From assembly GCA_900753405.1 (NCBI GenBank), contig CAADYZ010000017.1, forward strand, positions 1 to 64,000: a DNA stretch of 64,000 nt, read 5' to 3'. Shown here piece by piece: positions 17,601-25,316 of this stretch. This stretch comes from Campylobacteraceae bacterium (GTDB lineage Bacteria; Campylobacterota; Campylobacteria; Campylobacterales; Campylobacteraceae). Within the stretch, counting starts at the first letter, position 1; each line of letters opens with the position of its first letter. Both the position numbers and the translations under genes were made by a program. The notes beneath the pieces were generated by a model, which saw nothing but the letters and a program-made list of their open reading frames with translations, searched no databases and was not told the DNA's origin.

Positions 17601-18771
17601 CAACTGGGATGTCGTTGAGTTTTGCCCAGTTGATGAAGTCCGCGACAATCAGCAAATAACCCGGAAATTTCATCGAATTAATCGTGCTAATCTCCCTTTC
17701 AAGGCGAGCTTTGTAAGCCTCGTGCTTTTGGGGCTCGACATTTTTAAGCCTCTCTTTTAGTCCTTCGCGCGCGTTGTGCTCAAAAAGCGCGATGTCGTTT
17801 GCAAGGCTGTAACGCTCACCCGCCTCTGGCAATTCAAGCCCGATCCTCTCCGCCTCTTCAAGCGTAAATTTGAAATTCGGCGGCGTGGCGTTGTCTAAAT
17901 TTAGCGTCAAGTCGCACTTTTGGACAATCTCTTGCGTGTTTGAGACGATCTCAGGCATATCCGCAAAAATCTCCCGCATCTGCGCATCAGACTTGACATA
18001 AAACTCGCTTAAAACCTGCTTTTTGGCGTTTTCGTCAAAGTTTTTGCCCGCGTTGATGTAGATGAAAATTTTCTGCGCCTCCGCCATATCCTTAAATGTG
18101 TAGTGCGCGTCATTTGTCGCAATTAACTTCACGCCACACTCGCGGCTTAAACGGATGATTTGATCGTCAATCTTGCGTTGATCGTCCAGCCCGTGACGCA
18201 TAATTTCAAGGTAAAAATCCTCGCCAAAAGCCTCTTTGTATTCCAGCACAACCGCCTTTGCCGCCTCGTAACCTTTCGCGCCGCGTTTTAGGTTTCGCTC
18301 GTTTAAGTTGAGGTGAAAATTCACCTCGCCTGCTAAACACGCAGAAGAGCAAACAAGCCCTTCGCTATGCTCAAAAAGGAGCTTTTTGTTGATCCGCGGA
18401 TAGTAGTAAAAGCCGTGAAGATACGCCATTGAGCTTAAAAACATTAGGTTTTCATAACCCTTTTGGTTTTTGGCAAACAAACACAAGTGCGAGCGTTGCT
18501 TCGTGCTTTTGTCGCCAATTTCCTCGCCGTTGTGGATGTAAGCTTCCATTCCGATGATCGGCTTTAAGCCCTCTTTTTTCATCGCCTTGTAAAAATCCAC
18601 CGCACCGAACATATTCCCGTGGTCGGTGATCGCACAACTTTGCATCCCAAGCTCTTTTAACCGCTTGATCAGCCCGCCAATCTTATTTGCTCCATCGAGC
18701 ATAGAATACTCCGTGTGAAGGTGAAGGTGCGTAAAGTCGCTGATGTGTGTTGTTAAATTCGAATTTGACAT
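14689..18771 (-). CDS. dnaE: DNA polymerase III alpha subunit
   Basis: Catalytic subunit of the replicative polymerase. The N-terminal PHP domain begins HLHLHTEYSMLDG. The catalytic aspartates lie in PDIDVDF at about 433-439. The central polymerase segment contains GPGRGSAAGSL and KFDFLGLKTLDVI. The helix-hairpin-helix (IKGVGEAAI) and OB fold follow. The 1360-residue length exceeds the usual (about 1200) because of a low-complexity linker at about 1240-1300 that holds two dispersed elements. Another element is read as VKTTEFED at about 1010. The start codon itself lies in an element (MSNSNLTT); AAGGGC 5 nt upstream supports that start. The gene lies between nfeD and thrC in one run. Confidence 0.96.
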   Translation of the reverse strand: MSNSNLTTHISDFTHLHLHTEYSMLDGANKIGGLIKRLKELGMQSCAITDHGNMFGAVDFYKAMKKEGLKPIIGMEAYIHNGEEIGDKSTKQRSHLCLFAKNQKGYENLMFLSSMAYLHGFYYYPRINKKLLFEHSEGLVCSSACLAGEVNFHLNLNERNLKRGAKGYEAAKAVVLEYKEAFGEDFYLEIMRHGLDDQRKIDDQIIRLSRECGVKLIATNDAHYTFKDMAEAQKIFIYINAGKNFDENAKKQVLSEFYVKSDAQMREIFADMPEIVSNTQEIVQKCDLTLNLDNATPPNFKFTLEEAERIGLELPEAGERYSLANDIALFEHNAREGLKERLKNVEPQKHEAYKARLEREISTINSMKFPGYLLIVADFINWAKLNDIPVGPGRGSAAGSLACYCLKITNIDPLPYDLLFERFLNPERISMPDIDVDFCQEKRDKVVEYVTNKYGKNNVAQVATFGKLLAKGVIRDVGRVLQMPLAETDAMSKLVPEQLKITLKGYNDKKSGEFVAGAYELEPKIAELIDSNPVAKSVWDYSCMLEGLNRNTGKHAAGVVISNEELWKKSPIFTDKEGRYVTQYSKDFLEDVDLIKFDFLGLKTLDVIDNAVKQIGSQLGVKIDWDEIGLNDRATFEMIQTGNTLGIFQIESPGMMALAADLKPDCFEDLVAMIALYRPGPMDLLPDFIDIKHGRKPMSFMFDEIEPILKPTYGIIVYQEQVMQLVQTVGGFSLGGADLVRRAMGKKKADEMARLKQEYLDGAAKKGFDAQKADLLFEQIMEFAKYGFNKSHAAAYAVITYQTAYLKTHYPAHFMAALISTESSNTDKVGVYVEELSRLGLSFNRPSINHSLADFSVKDDKVFYGLKAIKGVGEAAIEDIIKVRETEGEFKDLNDFASRTNGFAVNKKVYESLIKCGAFDDFGISRKKLLLNIEAIAEGVRNVSEIKRNEVGSLFEGDEDLTRAELRLSDVVGEYAKREILNFEFEVLGVYISGHPLDDYKSEIEKIEYVKTTEFEDFNDGDCVLSIGKIEAVNARLTKSGKKMGSVKVLDFNGSYEAVTFDLLARIEAMSAAQRAEPYAFKIQINKTSDGGGEEGESKSKARIRIIDFAPLGDVLSGAFKVAPNKWSVEEEFAAPLKAVKRSKVEDLTLQKGEALLVGKIVDVEFKTAKSGREMVFLSVIDESGSVSLLGFNEAVEFLQNHTQEWQEVPFGFKVAIASAAGQKHIVNEILTFEDVVAGNFSLKRRRSSAKTEFEPKANLSKSNLTPQTPNAALPPQQTTSFTPLQTTNFAPPQEFLSVKVELGELTTQKVSQLYEHLVKISTTSQEARQVVIEVSDKTKRYIYKTQFYVSENELNQIRL
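14975..14993. repeat. SNSxLT element in the dnaE linker (SKSNLT)
   Basis: GTCAAATTTGATTTTGACA; read as LSKSNLTPQ at about DnaE residue 1260. Confidence 0.85.
15008..15025. repeat. SNSxLT element in the dnaE linker (KTEFE frame)
   Basis: TCAAATTCGGTTTTCGCA; read as AKTEFEP at about DnaE residue 1249, 15 nt from the neighbouring copy. Confidence 0.8.
15725..15745. repeat. SNSxLT-like element in dnaE with a 3-nt insertion
   Basis: TCAAATTCGG, GGT-containing 3-nt gain, TTTTGACA; read as VKTTEFED. The extra triplet keeps the frame. Confidence 0.6.
18751..18770. repeat. SNSxLT element forming the dnaE start
   Basis: TGTTAAATTCGAATTTGACA. On the minus strand its leading TG, preceded by A, makes the ATG at 18771, so DnaE begins MSNSNLTT. 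Confidence 0.9.
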
Positions 18772-18783
18772 TTTTGCCCTTTC

Positions 18784-19200
18784 TTACTTTGCCACGCCCA
18801 AAATTCTTGCCACGCCACTCTCGCTAACTTCCACTTCCACGCGCGTCCCAGCCTCAAAATCATCCGTCTTTGCGTGCCACAAACTCCCGCGAAAACTCAC
18901 AAGCCCATCAGGCGTCACCTCACCAACTCCTCGCTCTTTAAACTTCTCGTCAAACTTCTCGCTAGGCTTTAAAACACGCTTTAAATAGGGTCGGCAAGTG
19001 AGCAAAAACAACATAGAAAACGCCGCCGTGCAGACAAGTTGCCACGCAAACGGCTCGCTCGTGTTTGCAAAAACGCCAAAAAACTCCAAAACTCCCACAA
19101 GCACGATCCCAAGCCCGATGAAAAGCGCAAAATATGTGAAATTAAACAACTCAAAAACGATCAAAGCCCCGCCGATTACAAACAACCAAACATAACTCAC
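18784..19200 (-). CDS. NfeD-like membrane protein
   Basis: Short NfeD-family inner-membrane protein. Hydrophobic segments at about 4-42 and 52-70 are followed by a small beta-rich OB-like domain (GVGEVTPDGLVSFRGSLWHAKTDDFEAGTRVEVEVSESG). The family usually partners SPFH/stomatin proteins, thought to affect membrane organisation; no stomatin gene is adjacent. It lies 10 nt after queA and 12 nt before dnaE, so it is probably co-transcribed. Confidence 0.8.
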   Translation of the reverse strand: MSYVWLFVIGGALIVFELFNFTYFALFIGLGIVLVGVLEFFGVFANTSEPFAWQLVCTAAFSMLFLLTCRPYLKRVLKPSEKFDEKFKERGVGEVTPDGLVSFRGSLWHAKTDDFEAGTRVEVEVSESGVARILGVAK

Positions 19201-19210
19201 GCGCCACTCC

Positions 19211-20359
19211 TTAAATGATTAACATCGCATCGCCGTAACTATAAAACCTGTAACCCTCGCTAACCGCCTCTTCGTAAAGCCGCATCGTCTCGTCAAGCCC
19301 GACAAATGCCGCTACAAGCATAATCAGCGTTGATTTTGGTAGGTGAAAATTTGTCAGCAAAAAGTTTTGCCGCAAAGGCTTGTTGTGCGGGTGCAAAAAG
19401 AGGTCACAAAAGCCGCTTTGAAGGGCTTTTAGCTCGTTTTGACTCACGCTAGTTTGTGCTAGAAATTTTTGCAGGCTTAAAGAATTTGTCAAAACCGAAT
19501 TTGATTTTAAAATCTCGCCCAAATCCGCCCTCAACACCCCCGCTTCGCCGCTTTTTTCAACCAGCCCCAAAACCGCGCGCGTGTAAAACTCCACAACCCT
19601 CGTCACAGTCGTGCCAACGCCTAGAATTTTCGCGTCACTTGCGATAAGCTCAGCAACGCTTTGCGGGATGCTAAAAAACTCGCTATGCATTTTGTGCTGC
19701 GTGATCTCCTCGCACTCAACGCCCTTGAAAGTCCCCGCTCCGACATGCAAAGTTAGCGTGTGAATTTCGTGGTTTTGACGCAGCGTTGAGATCATCTCCT
19801 CGTCAAAATGCAAACTCGCAGTGGGCGCTGCAACCGCGCCTGAATATTTCGCAAAATAGCTTTGATACCAACTTTCGTCCTGCTCGGTTGCCTCTCGTTT
19901 GATGTATGGCGGCAGCGGGACAGAGCCGATTTTTTCGCAGAGGCTAAAAAGCTCGTTTGTCGTGCAGTTAAAGGCGAGTTTTCTACTTCCGTCCTCGCAC
20001 AACTCTACCACTTCGGCGGTTAAATTTAGGTCAAATTCGATTTTAACACCGACTTTGACTTTTCCTCGCACAAACGCGTTAAAAACCCCTTCGCCAAGCG
20101 GTTGGTTCAAAAGCACCTCAACCGCGCCGCCGCTTTGCTTTCGCCCAAAAAGCCGCGCTTTGATGACTTTTGTGTCGTTAAAGACGATCTCACACTCAGG
20201 CAAAACCTCGCAAAGGCTGGCAAAAGTTGTGTGCGTCACGCGTTTGCTCGCGCGCTCAAAAACAAGCAACCTCGCAGCTGATTTTGGCTCGACTGGCTGC
20301 GTGGCGATCAACTCTGGCGGCAAAAAATAGTCGTAACTCTCAACCCTAAACTCTCTCAT
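19211..20359 (-). CDS. queA: S-adenosylmethionine:tRNA ribosyltransferase-isomerase (queuosine synthesis)
   Basis: Adds the cyclopentanediol part of queuosine to tRNA. Family motifs are clear: YDYFLPPELIATQPVEPKS, FNDTKVIKARLFG, APTASLHF, TLHVGAGTFKGV and NFHLPKSTLIMLVAAF. Length 382 against a normal of about 340. Most of the excess is a 35-45 residue insertion at about 283-322 that begins with element-encoded SNSVLT and precedes the conserved FCDLFLHP. A second element copy is read as VKIEFD at about 104. It overlaps tatC by 14 nt. Confidence 0.94.
   Translation of the reverse strand: MREFRVESYDYFLPPELIATQPVEPKSAARLLVFERASKRVTHTTFASLCEVLPECEIVFNDTKVIKARLFGRKQSGGAVEVLLNQPLGEGVFNAFVRGKVKVGVKIEFDLNLTAEVVELCEDGSRKLAFNCTTNELFSLCEKIGSVPLPPYIKREATEQDESWYQSYFAKYSGAVAAPTASLHFDEEMISTLRQNHEIHTLTLHVGAGTFKGVECEEITQHKMHSEFFSIPQSVAELIASDAKILGVGTTVTRVVEFYTRAVLGLVEKSGEAGVLRADLGEILKSNSVLTNSLSLQKFLAQTSVSQNELKALQSGFCDLFLHPHNKPLRQNFLLTNFHLPKSTLIMLVAAFVGLDETMRLYEEAVSEGYRFYSYGDAMLII
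19487..19504. repeat. SNSxLT element at the start of the queA insertion
   Basis: TGTCAAAACCGAATTTGA; read as KSNSVLTN at about QueA 286-291. Confidence 0.9.
20031..20048. repeat. SNSxLT element in queA (KIEFD frame)
   Basis: TCAAATTCGATTTTAACA; read as VKIEFDL at about QueA 104-109. Confidence 0.7.
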
Positions 20360-21104
20360 CTTGCTCCTTTACGGCAAGTTGCCCTGTCTCCTCTTTTGGC
20401 GCTGGATTTACCACTTTGGCGATGAAAATGCTAAGCAAATAAAGCCCGACTAGCGGTAGAGCCAAAAGCACTTGCGAGAAGATGTCAGGCGGCGTCATAA
20501 TCGCCGCGAAGATGAAAATTCCAACCACCGCGTAACGAAAGCCGTTACGCAAAGTCTCGTCTGTGATCAGCCCGATTTTAGCAAGAAAAAAGCTTACGAT
20601 CGGCAGCTCAAAACTCAGCGCAAACGCCACGACAAGTTTGGTAAAAAAACTAACATAACTCGCGATTGACGGCAATGCGGTAAAAAGCGTTGAGCCAAAG
20701 TTGATTAAAAAATAAAACCCAACTGGAATGACGAAATAATAACAAAACGCTGCGCCTAGAAAAAACATCAAACTCGCGCAAAAAACAAACGGCACGACAA
20801 GTCTTTTTTCGTTGTCGTAAAGTCCCGGCGCGACAAAGAGCCAAAACTGCCAAAAGATCACCGGCGCACTTAGCAACAAGCCTGCAAAAAACGAGACCTT
20901 CACGGCGGTGAAAAACGGCTCGGCGACTTGGGTGAAGATCACTGAACTTCCCGCTGGCAAAACAGCTTTTAACGGCGTGATGATGAACTCTAAAATCCCC
21001 TGCCAAAAGGCAAAACAGACAAAAAACCCGAGCAAAATCGCCGCTACACTGATGATCAGCCTTTTGCGAAGCTCAACTAAATGTGGCTTTAAATCCTCAA
21101 ACAT
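20346..21104 (-). CDS. tatC: Twin-arginine translocase subunit TatC
   Basis: Core membrane receptor of the Tat export system. The N-terminus MFEDLKPHLVELRKRLIIS is typical, followed by six hydrophobic segments and the conserved FFLGAAFCYYFVIP region. I chose the ATG at 21104 because AAAGGCGGGAC lies upstream and the N-terminus matches other campylobacters; the upstream ATG at 21131 lacks a ribosome site. It overlaps tatB by 8 nt and queA by 14 nt. About 252 residues. Confidence 0.94.
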   Translation of the reverse strand: MFEDLKPHLVELRKRLIISVAAILLGFFVCFAFWQGILEFIITPLKAVLPAGSSVIFTQVAEPFFTAVKVSFFAGLLLSAPVIFWQFWLFVAPGLYDNEKRLVVPFVFCASLMFFLGAAFCYYFVIPVGFYFLINFGSTLFTALPSIASYVSFFTKLVVAFALSFELPIVSFFLAKIGLITDETLRNGFRYAVVGIFIFAAIMTPPDIFSQVLLALPLVGLYLLSIFIAKVVNPAPKEETGQLAVKEQDERV

Positions 21105-21543
21105 TCGTCCCGCCTTTTTGTGAAGTTTCATTTTGTGCTAAGTTTTGTGTCAAATTCGAATTTGACAAATTTGGCGTTTGACTCTGGCTTTGCTGCGGCT
21201 TACGCGGCGGTGGCGTCACACTTTTTTCCTCACTAAAACTAAGCGCCTCAGCAAACGGCTCGCTAATTTCCTTTTTGATCTCATCCAACTCCTCAAAAGT
21301 CAGCTTTTTTCGCACGCTTGAAGTCGCCTCTTGCAGATTTTGCTTATAAAGTTGCGCGTCATTTTTCAACTCTTCGATGCGGATCTCTTTTTCGATGTCC
21401 TCTTTAACTGAGCTTACTTGATTTTTCACGCTTTTAAAAATCTTCGCCACCTCAACCATCGCTTTTGGCAACTTCTCAGGTCCTAGGACGATGACTGCGA
21501 CAACTAAAATCACCAAAATTTCGCCAAACCCCATTCCAAACAT
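21097..21543 (-). CDS. tatB: Sec-independent translocase protein TatB
   Basis: Single N-terminal membrane helix (MFGMGFGEILVILVVAVIVLG, with the FG and GP hinge residues), an amphipathic helix (PEKLPKAMVEVAKIFKSV) and a charged tail. Partner of TatC, encoded directly downstream. The last about 40 residues are low complexity (P, Q, S, N) and include a perfect dispersed palindrome read as LSNSNLTQ. AAAGGAAAAAG precedes the ATG. It is the first gene of the seven-gene run. Confidence 0.92.
   Translation of the reverse strand: MFGMGFGEILVILVVAVIVLGPEKLPKAMVEVAKIFKSVKNQVSSVKEDIEKEIRIEELKNDAQLYKQNLQEATSSVRKKLTFEELDEIKKEISEPFAEALSFSEEKSVTPPPRKPQQSQSQTPNLSNSNLTQNLAQNETSQKGGTNV
21148..21167. repeat. 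SNSxLT element, perfect palindrome inside tatB
   Basis: TGTCAAATTCGAATTTGACA, identical to the intergenic copy at 8593; read as LSNSNLTQ in the TatB tail. Confidence 0.95.
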
Positions 21544-21680
21544 CTTTTTCCTTTAAAATTAGCACAAAAAAATTGCTTTATTTTAGCCTTTTTTGCTGAA
21601 TTTTGAGCCTTAATTTTATTTCACAACTTTTTTGGTAAAATTACGCCTTTGGTTGCAAAAAGGCGACCACAAGGAGAAAA

Positions 21681-23006
21681 ATGAATAACAAAATGACCTT
21701 ACGCGCACTGGCATTTCCGATCTTTTTTGATATGCTGTTGCGCTCACTGACGATGGTTGCTAACACGACAATGATCGCAAGTATTAATGTAAATTGGGTT
21801 GCGGCGATGAGCGCGGGTAATCAAGTGATGATCTTATTTCTCACCATTTTTAGCTTTCTTAGCGTTGGATGCAGCGTTGTTGTCGCACAAGCACTCGGCG
21901 CAAACAACAGCAATCTCGCCACACGAGCGATCCACATTTCGCTCACTTTCAACGCCTTTTTGGGTTGCGTGAGTGCGATTTTGCTCTTTTTGTTCGCAAA
22001 ACCGCTTTTACACCTACTGCAAGTCCCGCAAGAGCTTTTGGGGTTAAGTTACGACTACTTGCACATTTTAGGACTCGCGCTGTTTTTTGACGCCGTTGGG
22101 ATAATTATGGCGGCGATCATCCGCGTGAAAAACTACGCAACGCTGATTTTAATCATCTCCGCCGGGATGAATTTCATTAGCATTTTAGGCAACTCGATCG
22201 CCCTTTTTGGCTGGTTTGGACTTCCTGTTTTTGGCTTAAAAGGAGTCGCGCTCTCAACGCTAATTAGCCGCGTCATCGCCATCATCCCGCTTTGGCTGGT
22301 GATGACAAAAGTCGCCAACATCCACATCTTCACTTGGCTTTTTGTCGATCTACGCAAAAACATCGTCAGCAAAATCCTCAAAGTCGGACTTCCAAGTGCG
22401 GGCGAGAATTTGCTTTGGATGGGGCAGTATATGGTCGCGTTTAGTTTTGTCGCCCTTTGCGGAAGTGCCGCTCTTGGCGTGCAGGCGATTTATATGCAGC
22501 TCTCAACCTTCATCTTCTTGTTTGGGTCAAGTATTAGCATCGCAAATGAGATTTTAGTCGGGCATTTAGTCGGTGCAGGCAAGTTTAACGAGGCTTATCT
22601 GCGCTCCATCCGCACGCTAAAACTCGGCGTTTTGGTCACTTGGTGCGTGCTTGCGGTGCTCTTTTTGTTTAGAGAGGAGTTGATGAGTTTTTTACACCTG
22701 CCTGAGGAGCATAAGGAGATGATGCGACCGCTGTTTTGGCTCTCTTTGGTGCTTGAAAGCGGACGAACATTTAACATCATAATGGTAAATTCCCTCCGCG
22801 CGGCTGGGGATGCGAAATTTCCGTTTGCGATGGGGGTGATTTTTATGTGGGGCGTGAGTCTGCCTGTTGGCTACTACACCGCCATCACCTTAGGCTGGGG
22901 AATTTTAGGCATTTGGGTCGGCTTTTGCCTTGACGAATGGGGGCGGGCAATTTGCAACACTTGGCGGTGGCAAAGCCGCATTTGGCAGAGCAAAAAACTA
23001 GTTTAA
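21681..23006 (+). CDS. MATE-family efflux transporter
   Basis: 441 residues with about twelve hydrophobic segments in two homologous halves, the MATE/NorM layout. Small-residue-rich motifs such as GCSVVVAQALGANN and NEILVGHLVGAGKFNEAYLR match the two repeats. It probably exports cationic compounds using a Na+ or H+ gradient; the substrate is unknown. AAGGAG lies 5 nt before the ATG. It is followed by ccoS after 9 nt. Confidence 0.87.
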   Translation: MNNKMTLRALAFPIFFDMLLRSLTMVANTTMIASINVNWVAAMSAGNQVMILFLTIFSFLSVGCSVVVAQALGANNSNLATRAIHISLTFNAFLGCVSAILLFLFAKPLLHLLQVPQELLGLSYDYLHILGLALFFDAVGIIMAAIIRVKNYATLILIISAGMNFISILGNSIALFGWFGLPVFGLKGVALSTLISRVIAIIPLWLVMTKVANIHIFTWLFVDLRKNIVSKILKVGLPSAGENLLWMGQYMVAFSFVALCGSAALGVQAIYMQLSTFIFLFGSSISIANEILVGHLVGAGKFNEAYLRSIRTLKLGVLVTWCVLAVLFLFREELMSFLHLPEEHKEMMRPLFWLSLVLESGRTFNIIMVNSLRAAGDAKFPFAMGVIFMWGVSLPVGYYTAITLGWGILGIWVGFCLDEWGRAICNTWRWQSRIWQSKKLV

Positions 23007-23015
23007 AGGAGCGTT

Positions 23016-23252
23016 ATGGACGGGGTGATTTTGATGATGATTGCGGTGTCGATCGTGCTTGCGTTTGCAGCACTTGCGGGCGTTTTGTGGGGTGTGAAAA
23101 ACAAGCAGTTTGACGACTACACAAAGTTTTTAAACGGCGCGCAATTTGACAGCGAAGAGGCGTTAAACGAGGCGTATGAAATGGAACAACGCCGCAAAAA
23201 AGTTGCAAAAACCGAATTTGAAAAGGACAAAAATGCAGATCATCCACGCTGA
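23016..23252 (+). CDS. ccoS: CcoS-type cbb3 cytochrome oxidase maturation protein
   Basis: Small membrane protein with one N-terminal helix (MIAVSIVLAFAALAGVLWGVKNKQFDD), the CcoS/FixS signature, needed for cofactor insertion into cbb3 oxidase. The tail beyond about residue 60 (AKTEFEKDKNADHPR) is encoded by a dispersed element, so the C-terminus may have been extended. AAAGGAGCG precedes the ATG. Its last 20 nt overlap the amidohydrolase gene. Confidence 0.85.
   Translation: MDGVILMMIAVSIVLAFAALAGVLWGVKNKQFDDYTKFLNGAQFDSEEALNEAYEMEQRRKKVAKTEFEKDKNADHPR
23204..23221. repeat. SNSxLT element at the ccoS 3' end (KTEFE frame)
   Basis: TGCAAAAACCGAATTTGA; read as AKTEFE in CcoS. It lies just before the AAGGAC ribosome site of the next gene. 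Confidence 0.8.
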
Positions 23253-24435
23253 GGTCATCTTCACTTGCGATGAAAACTTCAATGTTTTACGCGACTATGC
23301 GGTGGCGTTTGACGAGAAAATCCGCCTCATCGCCCCGCTAAAAGAGGCGCAAAAACTCTACCGGGCTGCGCCTGTTACTCACGCGCAAATCCTCACTCCC
23401 GCACTCATCAACGCCCACACGCACCTCGAATTTAGCGCAAACAAAGCCGAATTTTCTTACGGCGAGTTTAGCAGCTGGCTTAAAAGCATCGTAAATTCCT
23501 GCGTTACGGTCGATCCCGCCACGCGCGTAAATGCGGCGGCGGCGGCATTAAAAGAGATGTTAAAAAGCGGAGTTGGGACATTTGGGGAGATTTCAAGTTT
23601 TGGTAGCGAAGCTCAAATTTGCGCAAAAAGCGGCGCGCGAGTTGTGTTTTTTGTCGAAATTTTAGGCTCAAACCCACAAGCTTTAACGCAAAACGCGAAC
23701 TTTTTTGACTCACGGCTAGAAGCGGCTTTTGCGCTGAAATCACCGCTTTTTACACCAGCTGTGGCGATCCACTCGCCTTACTCAACGCACCCGCAACTTG
23801 CCGCCCACGCCCTAAAAGCCGCAACGCAAAACAACCTCGTCACCTCGGCGCACTTTTTAGAAAGCAAGGCTGAGCTTGACTGGCTGCAAACCGCCTCTGG
23901 CGCGTTAAAAGACCACCTTTTGACTCTCAACCCAACCGCCACGCCGTTTTACACGCCGCGCGAGTTTTTAGCCCTCTTTAAAGGGCGGCACACGCTTTTG
24001 ACACACTGCGTTTTTGCGGATGAGTTTTTTGACGAGTTTGAAGAGAATTTTTTCGTCACGCACTGCCCGCGCTCAAACAGACTTTTAGGGCAAAAGAGGC
24101 TCGACATCACCCGTCTAAAACGCTTTGCGTTAGCGACCGACTCGCTAAGCTCAAACTACTCGCTAAACCTCTTTGACGAACTTCGCGCCGCTCTTTTAAC
24201 CCACGCCACGCAACCGCTAAATGAGCTTGCGCAGCAACTTTTTTGCGCCGTCACACGAGACGCTGCCAAGGCGTTAAATTTAGATAGCGGCGTCATAAAG
24301 GTTGGCAAGCTAGCCGACTTTGCAACCTTTTTAAACACAGCAAAAAATGACGACATTTTGCTAAATTTAGTGCTTAACACAACGCAAGCCGAGCAAGTTT
24401 TTGTCGGTGGGCGCGAGATTTTAAGTCAAATTTGA
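23233..24435 (+). CDS. Aminofutalosine deaminase family amidohydrolase
   Basis: TIM-barrel metal hydrolase: LTPALINAHTHLEF holds the HxH motif, HSPYSTHP and SAHFLE add ligands, and LATDSLSSNYSLNLFDEL holds the catalytic Asp. The family deaminates adenine-ring compounds; campylobacters make menaquinone by the futalosine route, so aminofutalosine is the natural guess, though they can also use MTA/SAH nucleosidase. I chose the ATG at 23233 because AAGGAC lies 5 nt upstream and the N-terminus is well formed. It overlaps ccoS by 20 nt. Confidence 0.8.
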   Translation: MQIIHAEVIFTCDENFNVLRDYAVAFDEKIRLIAPLKEAQKLYRAAPVTHAQILTPALINAHTHLEFSANKAEFSYGEFSSWLKSIVNSCVTVDPATRVNAAAAALKEMLKSGVGTFGEISSFGSEAQICAKSGARVVFFVEILGSNPQALTQNANFFDSRLEAAFALKSPLFTPAVAIHSPYSTHPQLAAHALKAATQNNLVTSAHFLESKAELDWLQTASGALKDHLLTLNPTATPFYTPREFLALFKGRHTLLTHCVFADEFFDEFEENFFVTHCPRSNRLLGQKRLDITRLKRFALATDSLSSNYSLNLFDELRAALLTHATQPLNELAQQLFCAVTRDAAKALNLDSGVIKVGKLADFATFLNTAKNDDILLNLVLNTTQAEQVFVGGREILSQI

Positions 24436-24443
24436 TTTTAACA
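24425..24443. repeat. SNSxLT element across the amidohydrolase stop
   Basis: GTCAAATTTGATTTTAACA spans the last codons (SQI) and stop of the amidohydrolase and ends just ahead of the dprA ribosome site. Confidence 0.75.
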
Positions 24444-24452
24444 AGGAAGAAA

Positions 24453-25274
24453 ATGCAACTTTTGGAGGATTTTGCTGCGTTAGCACCAAGTTTAGACGCG
24501 GCGCGCCCGCGCGTGAAACAGCTTTTTTACAAAGGAAATTTAGAGCTTTTAAAACTTCCTAAAATCGCCGTTGTCGGCTCGCGCGAGTGTCTTAGCTACA
24601 CGCAAAGCGCGGTCAAAAACCTCTGCGTAATGCTGCGAAATGAGGGAATTTGTGTCGTCAGCGGTGGAGCTCTTGGCGCTGACATCTATGCTCACACTGG
24701 GGCTTTGCCGCTTACGATCGGCGTTTTTGCAAACGCACTTGACGAGTTTTACCCACGCCAAAACAAAGCCGTCATCGAGCAGATCTACACGCGCGGACTC
24801 GCCCTTAGCGAAGCAAACTCAAAACACATCGTCCAGCGAGGCGACTTTTTGCTTAGAAACCGCATCATCATCGCCCTAAGTGACGCGCTAGTTGTCGCAC
24901 AGGCGGACTTTAAAAGCGGGTCGATGTCAAGCGTGAAACTCGCACAAAAACTAGGCAAACCCATCTTCGCCCTCCCGCACAGACTAGGTGAAAGCGAAGC
25001 GACAAACGCGTTAGTTGCGCGCGGCGAAGCGGGGTTGATCGACGACTTTGCGAGGTTTTGCAAGGAGTTTAAGGCTTGCTTTGGCTTTGACGGCGGACTT
25101 TTTGCAGGCGAGTTTGAAGGCAAAAACGAGGAGGCAAGCCTTGACCCACTTTTAAAATGTGTCGCCGCGGGAGTCGAGTTTGACGAGCTTTTTGAAAGGT
25201 TTGGCGAAGTGGTTTATGACTACGAGTTAGAGGGCAAAATCCTCATCGAAGGCGTCAAAGTCCGCCTCGCGTAA
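24453..25274 (+). CDS. dprA: DprA/Smf DNA-processing protein
   Basis: Loads RecA on incoming single-stranded DNA during natural transformation. Rossmann-like DprA motifs: VVGSRECLSYTQSA, VVSGGALGADIYAHTGAL, YPRQNKAV and LLRNRIIIALSDALVVAQA with GSMSSVKLAQKLGKPIFALP. I chose the ATG at 24453 because AAGGAAG lies upstream. Length 273 fits the short epsilon form without the N-terminal SAM domain. Presence of dprA is consistent with a competent organism. Confidence 0.92.
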   Translation: MQLLEDFAALAPSLDAARPRVKQLFYKGNLELLKLPKIAVVGSRECLSYTQSAVKNLCVMLRNEGICVVSGGALGADIYAHTGALPLTIGVFANALDEFYPRQNKAVIEQIYTRGLALSEANSKHIVQRGDFLLRNRIIIALSDALVVAQADFKSGSMSSVKLAQKLGKPIFALPHRLGESEATNALVARGEAGLIDDFARFCKEFKACFGFDGGLFAGEFEGKNEEASLDPLLKCVAAGVEFDELFERFGEVVYDYELEGKILIEGVKVRLA

Positions 25275-25276
25275 AA

Positions 25277-25302
25277 TGTCAAAACCAAATTTGATTTTGA
25301 CA
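25277..25302. repeat. SNSxLT element, extended 26-nt near palindrome after dprA
   Basis: TGTCAAAACCAAATTTG followed by ATTTTGACA; one G-T wobble pair from a perfect palindrome. It starts 2 nt after the dprA stop, so it may terminate the MATE-ccoS-dprA run. Confidence 0.85.
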
Positions 25303-25316
25303 AACTGGCTAAAAAG

